Source: Mariprofundus sp. KV
Lineage (GTDB): Bacteria > Pseudomonadota > Zetaproteobacteria > Mariprofundales > Mariprofundaceae
Assembly: GCF_013387475.1 (NCBI RefSeq)
Contig: NZ_VWNB01000009.1
Span: 62,001-126,000, forward strand
Direction: 5' to 3'
Length of the DNA stretch: 64,000 nt
Shown: positions 57,724 through 64,000 of the stretch, piece by piece
Layout: each line of letters opens with the position of its first letter
Position numbering within the stretch: the first letter of the stretch is position 1
Position numbers and translations under genes: made by a program
Notes under the pieces: generated by a model
Databases searched by the model: none
What the model saw: the letters and a program-made list of their open reading frames with translations, nothing else
Told to the model about the DNA's origin: nothing

Positions 57724-57978
57724 ATGACGCTGAAGAAGCTACTAACACGACTTAACTTTTTTGATACTCATGCCTTACAGCAGAGGGAGTCAGAAGAGGG
57801 ACTCAGCAAGGTGATCGAAAAGCTTCAGGAGAAAGAGAGGCAGCTCAGGGTAACGATAAGCCTGGAGAGAGATGAAGAGGAGCGCGAACTGTTGCAACAG
57901 GAGCTGAGTATTGTTGTTTCACAGACCCGAAAAGGTACTGAACTGCTTGCCAGGATTCGAGAAGAGGGAGACTCCTGA
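57724..57978 (+). CDS. Small coiled-coil protein, copy 2, probably Pho-regulated
   Basis: An 84-residue paralogue of the protein at 55410: GLSKVIEKLQEKERQLR, ERDEEERELLQQEL, SQTRKGTELLARIREEG. The ATG at 57724 follows GAGGGGG; a GTG at 57718 is less likely. Unlike copy 1 it has its own Pho-box promoter and its own terminator (58008-58038), so it is expressed alone under phosphate limitation. Cytoplasmic, helical, function unknown. Confidence 0.75.
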   Translation: MTLKKLLTRLNFFDTHALQQRESEEGLSKVIEKLQEKERQLRVTISLERDEEERELLQQELSIVVSQTRKGTELLARIREEGDS

Positions 57979-58007
57979 GTCAATCAGAGAGAAAAACGGA
58001 GTGAAGT

Positions 58008-58038
58008 AAAAAGCGCGCGGATATCCGGGCGCTTTTTT
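58008..58038 (+). terminator. Rho-independent terminator
   Basis: AAAAAGCGC with CGG, loop ATAT, CCG with GCGCTTTTT (one G/G mismatch) ending in a T-run to 58038. It closes the small coiled-coil gene and isolates the Pho-box promoter of the DUF47-pit operon. Confidence 0.85.
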
Positions 58039-58102
58039 GTTTCCGGGGCAAGCGATGGTCTGCTCTCCAACGGTTGTCACATTTGTCATGTTTATGACTC
58101 AT

Positions 58103-58136
58103 ATGTCACACAGATGTCACAATCGGCCTGTATCAT
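58103..58136 (+). promoter_or_regulatory. Pho box and -10 of the DUF47-pit operon
   Basis: Two identical half-sites ATGTCAC (58103-58109 and 58114-58120) are spaced 11 bases apart. TATCAT (58131-58136) follows after exactly 10 bases. Additional TTGTCAC (58074-58080) and TTGTCAT (58083-58089) copies lie just upstream. This is the strongest regulatory site in the window and predicts PhoB activation at low phosphate. Confidence 0.8.
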
Positions 58137-58185
58137 CAATCCGTTTTAACGCATAAGGCCGCAAGGCCAACAATCGGGAGTGAAT

Positions 58186-58866
58186 ATGGTTAGAAGAAGT
58201 CCAATTTCAAATATGTTTGCCGGTTCGCCGGTCAAGCCGCTGCAGGAGCATATCGGCAAGGTTCATGAGGCTGTGAAGAAACTCGAACCATTTTTCAAGG
58301 CTGTGATCGATAAAGATTACGACCAGGTGGCCGTTCTGGAGCGGGAGATTCACAGGATTGAGGTTGATGCGGATACTTTGAAGCATGAACTGCGTATTAA
58401 CCTGCCCAACTCCCTGTTTATGCCGATGCCGCGTGAGCGCATTCTGGATATTGTGACCCATCAGGATCATCTCGCCAACAGGGTCAAGGAAGTAACCAGT
58501 GTGGTTAATAGCCGCAAAATGCAGATTCCGGATGAGATCGCAGAGCTGCTTACACAATTTGTACTGGTCAATATCGCAGCTTCCCGGCAGGCGAAAAGGA
58601 TCGTCAATGAACTTGATGAGCTGGTGGAGGTCGGTTTTCGTGGCCGCGAGGTCACCAGTGTTGAGGAGATGATCGATGAGCTGCATAACATCGAATATGA
58701 GGCTGATAAACTCGGTCATCAGATCAATAATGCACTGTTTGTGATTGAGAAGAGTATGGATCCGATTGATGCGATATTTCTGTACCGCATGATTCGGGAG
58801 CTCGGTGCTGTGGCCGATGCTGCACAGCGCGTTGGCGCTCGTCTCGAACTGTTACTGGCACGATAA
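58186..58866 (+). CDS. DUF47 PhoU-like regulator of Pit transporter
   Basis: A 226-residue helical protein of the DUF47/TIGR00153 family (PhoU-related), with the conserved EREIHRIEVDADTLKHELR and ELHNIEYEADKLGHQI, each carrying the acidic metal-binding pattern of PhoU-like bundles. Such proteins are commonly encoded beside Pit transporters and are thought to control them. The ATG at 58186 follows GGGAG. pit starts 12 bases after the stop, and the pair is driven by the Pho-box promoter. Confidence 0.9.
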   Translation: MVRRSPISNMFAGSPVKPLQEHIGKVHEAVKKLEPFFKAVIDKDYDQVAVLEREIHRIEVDADTLKHELRINLPNSLFMPMPRERILDIVTHQDHLANRVKEVTSVVNSRKMQIPDEIAELLTQFVLVNIAASRQAKRIVNELDELVEVGFRGREVTSVEEMIDELHNIEYEADKLGHQINNALFVIEKSMDPIDAIFLYRMIRELGAVADAAQRVGARLELLLAR

Positions 58867-58878
58867 GGGGAGAAAATC

Positions 58879-60144
58879 GTGGAAATTCTTGTTGCAAATT
58901 CAACTATATTAATTGGCATGGCCGTTGTTTTCGGCCTCTTCATGGCCTGGGGCATCGGTGCGAATGATGTTGCCAACGCTATGGGAACATCGGTCGGCTC
59001 AGGTGCGCTGACCTTTAAGCAGGCGGTGATTATTGCTGCCATATTCGAGTGTGCCGGTGCTGTTCTTGCCGGTGGTGAAGTAACCAAAACCATCCGAAAG
59101 GGCATTGTTGATGTCTCATCACTGGGTAGTACGCCCGAGCTTCTGGTTTACGGCATGCTGGCATCCCTGCTCGCTGCAGGCATCTGGCTGCTGGTTGCTA
59201 CCCGTATGGGCTGGCCTGTTTCCACCACGCACTCCATTGTCGGTGCTATCGTCGGTTTCGGCGCTGTCGGTATCGGCATGGAAGCTGTGCAGTGGGGCAA
59301 GGTAGGTACTATTGCCATGAGCTGGGTTACCTCGCCGCTGATGGCCGGTGTGATTGCCTTTGCTCTTTTCAGAAGTATCCAGAAATTGATTATCGATACT
59401 GAAGAGCCGCTTGAAAGAGCCAAGAAATATGTACCTTATTACATCTTCATGGTTGGTTTTATCATGGCGATGGTGACCCTGCTTAAGGGGCTGAAACATG
59501 TCGGTGTGAATCTGCCGTTTGACCAGAATATGATGTATGCCGCGCTTATCGGTGTGGTCTTTGCGGTTATCGGAACGCTCATGATCAAGCGACTGAAGTT
59601 CTCCAAGAAAGAGGATAAGAAGTTCCATTATACCAATATGGAGAAGATCTTCGGCGTATTGATGATCTTTACAGCCATTGCCATGGCCTTTGCCCACGGC
59701 TCCAACGATGTGGCCAATGCCATTGGTCCGGTTGCAGCCGTTGTCGGCATTGTCAGCAGTGCCGGTGAAATTGCATCCAAGTCGGCTACACCTGTATGGA
59801 TTCTGCTGCTTGGCGGTGGCGGTATTGTCTTTGGTTTGGCGACCTATGGTCATAAGGTGATTGCAACCGTTGGTTCCGGTATCAGTGAGCTGACACCAAG
59901 TCGCGGTTTTGCTGCAACACTTGCTGCAGCCACGACCGTTGTTGTGGCTTCCGGCACAGGTCTGCCGATCTCTACCACGCATACGCTGGTAGGTGCGGTG
60001 ATCGGTGTTGGTCTGGCGCGAGGTATCGGTGCTTTGAATATGGGGGTGATCCAGACAATCTTCCTGTCATGGATCATCACGCTTCCGGCAGGTGCGATTC
60101 TGTCGATCCTGTTCTTCTTCTTCTTCAAAGGCGCATTCAGCTAA
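58879..60144 (+). CDS. pit: PitA-type inorganic phosphate transporter
   Basis: A 421-residue inner-membrane permease with about ten to twelve helices. It has the duplicated family signatures GIGANDVANAMGTSVGSGALT (near 32) and AHGSNDVANAIGPVAAV (near 272), and paired WPVSTTHSIVGAI and LPISTTHTLVGAV motifs. Pit proteins take up metal-phosphate complexes with protons. Start is GTG behind AAGGGGAG. In E. coli pit is not Pho-induced, whereas here a Pho-box promoter lies upstream of the operon. Confidence 0.93.
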   Translation: MEILVANSTILIGMAVVFGLFMAWGIGANDVANAMGTSVGSGALTFKQAVIIAAIFECAGAVLAGGEVTKTIRKGIVDVSSLGSTPELLVYGMLASLLAAGIWLLVATRMGWPVSTTHSIVGAIVGFGAVGIGMEAVQWGKVGTIAMSWVTSPLMAGVIAFALFRSIQKLIIDTEEPLERAKKYVPYYIFMVGFIMAMVTLLKGLKHVGVNLPFDQNMMYAALIGVVFAVIGTLMIKRLKFSKKEDKKFHYTNMEKIFGVLMIFTAIAMAFAHGSNDVANAIGPVAAVVGIVSSAGEIASKSATPVWILLLGGGGIVFGLATYGHKVIATVGSGISELTPSRGFAATLAAATTVVVASGTGLPISTTHTLVGAVIGVGLARGIGALNMGVIQTIFLSWIITLPAGAILSILFFFFFKGAFS

Positions 60145-60170
60145 GCAGAAGAGGATTGAGAGTGATGAAA

Positions 60171-60202
60171 AAAAAGCAGGGGCTTTATGCCCCTGCTTTT
60201 TT
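60171..60202. terminator. Bidirectional terminator between pit and phoU
   Basis: AAAAAGCAGGGGC (60171-60183), loop TTTAT, GCCCCTGCTTTTTT (60189-60202): a stem with A-run on one side and T-run on the other, so it can end both the pit transcript (+) and the pst-phoU transcript (-). Confidence 0.9.
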
Positions 60203-60234
60203 ATTGAGTAAAACAAGCGGTTGACCGGAAGGGC

Positions 60235-60939
60235 TTATTGCTGACGGTTTCCGGTAACCATTGCTGCAGCTTCAGAGTGATCGATATGGCGGACATCGCG
60301 CCCCTTAATCATATAGATCACCATCTCGGCAATATTGACGGCATGATCACCAATGCGTTGCAGGTTTCTGGCGATGTTGGTGGAGATCAGACCGGCTGTG
60401 ATCTGGCGTGCATCCTCCATCATGTAGGTGAGGTACTCACGCTGCATCGATTTGAACTTGCCGTTCACCTTATCGTGGTTTTCGAGGCAGACGATGGCTG
60501 CATCCAGATCAGCCTTGGCAAAGGCATTGAGTGCTAATGCTGTCTGGCTGAAGACCTGATCGGAAAGAGACTCCAGTGAGGAGACATGAATCAGCGGGTG
60601 CTCCTGAGTCTCCAGCATAAGCTCGGCAATGCCTTCGGCCAGATCACCCATGCGTTCAAGATCAGTCACCACCTTGATCGTCGTCATGACAAAACGCAGA
60701 TCACTGGCCGCAGGCTGACGCAGCGCCAGGATGGTTCGGGTCATCTCATCGATCTCTATCTCCATTGCATTGATCGCCTGATCACGTTCAATCACCTTGT
60801 AGGCACGTTTGGTGTCATGCTTGAACAGAGAGTTCATGGAGCGCTTGGTGGCTTTCTCCACCAGGCCGCCCATGGCGAGCACCTTCTCTTTCAACTCGTT
60901 GAGTTCATCTTCAAATCGTTTAATCGTATGCTGGTTCAT
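60235..60939 (-). CDS. phoU: Phosphate-specific transport regulator PhoU
   Basis: A 234-residue protein of two three-helix bundles with the conserved acidic motifs near QAINAMEIEIDEMTRTIL and DLERMGDLAEGIAELML, the latter repeated as NLQRIGDHAVNIAEMVIY. PhoU keeps the PhoR-PhoB system off and restrains Pst at high phosphate. It is the last gene of the pst operon, 10 bases after pstB, and ends near the shared terminator. Confidence 0.96.
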   Translation of the reverse strand: MNQHTIKRFEDELNELKEKVLAMGGLVEKATKRSMNSLFKHDTKRAYKVIERDQAINAMEIEIDEMTRTILALRQPAASDLRFVMTTIKVVTDLERMGDLAEGIAELMLETQEHPLIHVSSLESLSDQVFSQTALALNAFAKADLDAAIVCLENHDKVNGKFKSMQREYLTYMMEDARQITAGLISTNIARNLQRIGDHAVNIAEMVIYMIKGRDVRHIDHSEAAAMVTGNRQQ

Positions 60940-60949
60940 CGTGAGCTCC

Positions 60950-61723
60950 TTAACCGAAACGTCCGGTAATATAATCTTCAGTCTTCTGGTTCGCAGGTGC
61001 TGTGAAAATAGTGTGCGTATCGTTGAACTCCATCAGATCACCCAGATAGAAGTAGGCGGTGTAATCGGAGACGCGGGCTGCCTGCTGCATGTTGTGGGTG
61101 ACGATAACGATGGTGTACTCCTCTTTCAGCTCATCCATCAGCTCCTCAATCTTGGCTGTGGCGATAGGGTCGAGAGCCGAGCATGGTTCATCCATCAGAA
61201 TCACTTCAGGTTTCACTGCAATCGTGCGTGCAATGCAGAGGCGCTGCTGCTGGCCACCGGAGAGGGCAGTGCCCGGCTGCTGCAGTTTATCCTTCACCTC
61301 ATCCCAGATGCTGGCGCGTCTGAGGGCAGATTCGACCAGTTCATCCATCTCGGGACCATCTTTGACCATGCCGTGAATGCGCGGGGCATAGGCAACATTT
61401 TCATAGATACTCTTGGGGAACGGATTGGGCTTCTGGAAGACCATGCCGACGTAGCTGCGCAGCTGTACAACATCAACAGAGGGGGCATAGATATCCTGGC
61501 CATTGAGCAGGACTTCTCCCTCGACACGGCAGCCCGGAATGCGGTCATTCATGCGGTTGAGGGTGCGCAGGAAGGTGGACTTGCCACAACCTGAGGGGCC
61601 GATAAATGCGGTCACCTTGCCTTTCTGGATATCCAGATTGATGCCGTGCAGCGCTTCATAGTCGCCATACCAGAGCTTCAGATCCCGGACGGTAATAGTA
61701 TTTTCTACGTTTCTCTTATTCAT
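60950..61723 (-). CDS. pstB: Phosphate ABC transporter ATPase
   Basis: ATPase of the high-affinity phosphate importer. Walker A is [21 protein letters not shown], the signature is [15 protein letters not shown], Walker B is [13 protein letters not shown]. The start at 61723 (257 residues) lies just after the pstA stop at 61731; an upstream in-frame ATG at 61777 would overlap pstA and give an unusual N-terminus. Confidence 0.96.
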   Translation of the reverse strand: MNKRNVENTITVRDLKLWYGDYEALHGINLDIQKGKVTAFIGPSGCGKSTFLRTLNRMNDRIPGCRVEGEVLLNGQDIYAPSVDVVQLRSYVGMVFQKPNPFPKSIYENVAYAPRIHGMVKDGPEMDELVESALRRASIWDEVKDKLQQPGTALSGGQQQRLCIARTIAVKPEVILMDEPCSALDPIATAKIEELMDELKEEYTIVIVTHNMQQAARVSDYTAYFYLGDLMEFNDTHTIFTAPANQKTEDYITGRFG

Positions 61724-61730
61724 GATCTCA

Positions 61731-62909
61731 TTACCACGTGTTTTCAGAACGATTTCTAAACTTAACAGCGACTGCATTGAGGGTCAGCAGTACAGCCAGC
61801 AGCACCATAATGCCTGCAGCGGTTCTCTCTTCAAAGGCGCGCAGCGATTCCGATGACCATGTATAGATCTGGGCCGGCAGCACTGTTGTTGCTTCAAAGA
61901 TGGAGCCCGGCGCTTCGGGGATATAGGCCATCATACCGACAATCAGCAGCGGTGCGGTTTCACCCATCGCCTGCGCCAGACCGATGATTGAACCGGTAAG
62001 GATACCCGGCATAGCCAGCGGCAGCACATGGTGCCAGACCACCTGCAGGCTCGATGCACCTAGCCCGTAGGCCGCTTCACGGATGGAGTCCGGAACAGCG
62101 CGCAGTGCTGCGCGGGTGGCAATGATAATCACCGGCAGTGTCATCAGGGCCAGTGTCAAACCACCCACCAGTGCCGATGAGCGTGGCACCCCCATAAAGT
62201 TGATAAAGATCGCCAGCCCCAGCAGACCGTAGAGGATGGAGGGAATCGCAGCCAGATTATTGATATTCACCTCAATCAGCTGGGTGAGTTTGTTGTCCGG
62301 GGCGAACTCCTCCAGGTAGATGGCGGTCATTACGCCAACTGGAACGGCAAAGAGCATGGTCAGCAGCAGTACCAGAATAGAGCCGATGGCTGAGGCGAGA
62401 ATACCGGCATTCTCCGGTAGTTTTGAGTCACCCTTGCTGAAGAAGCCGCTGTTGAAGACAAGGCGCACGGTGCCCTCTTCCTGCATCTTATTGATCATCG
62501 TCTGGTATTTAGATTTCAGACGGTGCCCTTCGTTGCCTTTGAGATACTGATCCACGCGGTTCTCTCCCAGAACCCACTCCTCACGATCTGTCCCCATCAG
62601 TTCGGGGTTATCGCGCATCTGATTGGGTACCAGGCGCAGCCAGGTTTTACTGACCAGTGTCTTGTATTGCCTGTCGACGGCGTTGTTATAATTTTTCATC
62701 GTCGCTTCACTGTAGTGGACGGTGACCTTGATCTCCGCCTGCTGGAAGGCTGGTAAACCCTTGCCGATAATGTCTACGAAGAAGAAGAGAAGGAATGCCA
62801 GTGCAAAGGTGATGGCAGCCAGTCCATAAAGTTTGAATCGTTTGTCTGCCCGATCACGTTTACGTTTGCGGGCATCGGCCTGAAAATTATGTTGTGACAT
62901 CTTATTCAT
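61731..62909 (-). CDS. pstA: Phosphate ABC transporter permease PstA, long form
   Basis: A 392-residue permease. A basic N-terminus and one helix (about 28-50) precede a soluble insert of roughly 115 residues (about 55-170, [20 protein letters not shown]), the region annotated in long PstA proteins as DUF3333. The permease domain follows, with the EAA-like loop [21 protein letters not shown]. Short PstA forms of about 290 residues lack the insert. The ATG at 62909 overlaps pstC by eight bases; an ATG at 62900 is the alternative. Confidence 0.92.
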   Translation of the reverse strand: MNKMSQHNFQADARKRKRDRADKRFKLYGLAAITFALAFLLFFFVDIIGKGLPAFQQAEIKVTVHYSEATMKNYNNAVDRQYKTLVSKTWLRLVPNQMRDNPELMGTDREEWVLGENRVDQYLKGNEGHRLKSKYQTMINKMQEEGTVRLVFNSGFFSKGDSKLPENAGILASAIGSILVLLLTMLFAVPVGVMTAIYLEEFAPDNKLTQLIEVNINNLAAIPSILYGLLGLAIFINFMGVPRSSALVGGLTLALMTLPVIIIATRAALRAVPDSIREAAYGLGASSLQVVWHHVLPLAMPGILTGSIIGLAQAMGETAPLLIVGMMAYIPEAPGSIFEATTVLPAQIYTWSSESLRAFEERTAAGIMVLLAVLLTLNAVAVKFRNRSENTW

Positions 62910-64000
62910 ACCTCTGCTTGAACTTGCGCACGACTACCGTGGATACAATGTTCAGTATCAGTGTGATAATCAGCAGTACAAAACCCAGCGCAAAAGCCGA
63001 CTGGGTAAAGGCGGAATCAAACTCCTGATCACCGGTCAGGGCTTCGACAATTTTCACGGTTACCGTGGTGATGCCCTCCAGCGGGTTGGCCGTGAGGTTG
63101 GGGCGAAGGCCTGCAGCCATCACCACAATCATCGTTTCACCGATAGCCCGGGAGGTGGCCAGCAGGAAGGCGGCGACAATGCCGGGCAGGGCGGCAGGCA
63201 GTACGATATGGCGAATGGTTTCGGCTTTGGTGGTTCCCAGCGCCAGTGAACCGTCGCGCAGCCCTTGGGGCACGGCAGTGATCACATCATCCGAGAGTGA
63301 GGAGACAAACGGGATAATCATCACACCCATAATCAGGCCGGGTGCCAGTGCATTGGTATAATCGGCTTCCAGGCCTAAGGCATGGGCAGCCTTTACGATC
63401 AGCGGACTGATGGTAATGGCTGCGAAGAAGCCGTACACCACGGTAGGAATGCCGGCGAGAATCTCCAGCATCGGTTTGAGTCTGCCGCGCGCAGCGTGAG
63501 ATGCGTACTCCGACATATAGATCGCCGAGAACAGCCCGACAGGAACCGCCACCAGCAGGGCGATGGCAGTAATCATGAAGGTGCCGGCAAAGATCGGCAC
63601 CGCACCAAAGGCTGGAGCTGCTATGCCGGTGGTATCACGGCCTGCACCAATCAAAAATGCAGTATCAGGTTCCCACTTGGTGCCGGTAATGAAATCCCAG
63701 AATGAGATGACCTGAAAAAATCTGACCGACTCAAATACCACCGATAGCACAATGCCGATTGTGGTAAGAACCGAGATGCTGGCAGCGATGATGAGCAGGA
63801 TGGTGGTAACCTTCTCCACCTTTTCACGTGCTCTGAAATCCACATTGATATGACGCACTCCATACCAGAGACCTGCACCACCAAGGGCGAACATAGCTCC
63901 CAGAAGCATCGGAGCAGGGATGGAGAAGAGCCCGAACATGTGCGCGAAACTGAAAAGAGTGCCGCTGATCATGGCAGGCAGTGCCAGCCAGATGACGGCA
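62902..64000 (-). CDS. pstC: Phosphate ABC transporter permease PstC (partial, 5' end outside window)
   Basis: The permease domain is complete at its C-terminus, with DGSLALGTTKAETIRHIVLP as the EAA-like ATPase contact and EILAGIPTVVYGFFA. An in-frame ATG at 63972 exists, but the frame stays open to the window edge (AVIWLALPA), and long PstC proteins have extra N-terminal helices, so the true start is probably beyond 64000. pstS is not visible. Confidence 0.9.
   Translation of the reverse strand, partial: AVIWLALPAMISGTLFSFAHMFGLFSIPAPMLLGAMFALGGAGLWYGVRHINVDFRAREKVEKVTTILLIIAASISVLTTIGIVLSVVFESVRFFQVISFWDFITGTKWEPDTAFLIGAGRDTTGIAAPAFGAVPIFAGTFMITAIALLVAVPVGLFSAIYMSEYASHAARGRLKPMLEILAGIPTVVYGFFAAITISPLIVKAAHALGLEADYTNALAPGLIMGVMIIPFVSSLSDDVITAVPQGLRDGSLALGTTKAETIRHIVLPAALPGIVAAFLLATSRAIGETMIVVMAAGLRPNLTANPLEGITTVTVKIVEALTGDQEFDSAFTQSAFALGFVLLIITLILNIVSTVVVRKFKQRYE

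Noticed and set aside
59119-59982. 287-codon antisense frame opposite pit
   Set aside because: Entirely within pit; composition (His, Asn, Gly, Thr rich) is typical of an antisense shadow of a membrane protein.

Overview
The window looks like chromosomal DNA of a Gram-negative, free-living bacterium, most likely a marine or estuarine iron-oxidising member of the Zetaproteobacteria (Mariprofundus-like). This rests on the mix of gammaproteobacterial-style housekeeping genes (htpG, xseA, panBCD, argC, sucAB), the exopolysaccharide cluster at the left end, and the large phosphate/polyphosphate block. Taxon assignment is inference; no rRNA or other decisive marker is present. Genes are tightly packed, with many 4-base stop/start overlaps. 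I saw no insertion sequence, phage, CRISPR array or convincing tRNA.

Region 1 (1-16 kb, + strand) is an envelope and exopolysaccharide region. It holds a processive family-2 glycosyltransferase with a MshEN-type (c-di-GMP-binding-like) N-terminus, a polytopic membrane protein, a glycoside-hydrolase-like lipoprotein, an outer-membrane barrel, and a 1507-residue secreted protein with six SH3-like domains and a CotH-kinase-like domain. A nucleotide-exchange-type transporter, manC, an AMIN-domain amidase and an MsbA-type ABC exporter follow. By predicted functions the first five genes resemble the published candidate cluster for twisted iron-oxide stalks of Zetaproteobacteria (sfz).

Region 2 (16-27.9 kb): a minus-strand argC / coiled-coil protein / gamma-carbonic anhydrase / Ppx-GppA operon is followed by a plus-strand set of two DUF1538 membrane proteins, a PII-like protein and a CBS protein. 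Next come a 47-residue lipoprotein, an ElyC/YdcF protein, and sucA-sucB with a cyclic-nucleotide-binding protein. The SucB lacks the usual E3-binding domain.

Region 3 (27.9-46.4 kb, mostly - strand): an unusual 847-residue protein (duplicated globular domain, long Ala-rich helix, terminal POTRA-like domain), htpG, and a DNA-deoxyinosine glycosylase. A probable small RNA with a C-rich loop and a 14-codon ORF follows. Then come a helix-hairpin-helix protein with a histone-H1-like tail and a long housekeeping run: 3D-domain lipoprotein, FAD protein, panDCB, deoxynucleoside kinase, folK, ggt, SPOR protein, receiver protein, M23 peptidase and xseA. A 52-residue small protein and a degenerate receiver end the region.

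Region 4 (46.4-64 kb) is a phosphate/polyphosphate super-locus: ppk1 convergent with a long ppx, three tandem PPK2 kinases, two Na/Pi cotransporters each followed by a small coiled-coil protein, a DUF47 protein with a Pit transporter, and phoU-pstB-pstA-pstC. Two sites match a Pho box plus a correctly spaced -10, so at least part of the locus is probably induced by phosphate starvation. Together these genes would cover phosphate import (Pst, Pit, NptA-like), storage (Ppk1), retrieval (Ppx) and polyphosphate-driven nucleotide phosphorylation (PPK2).
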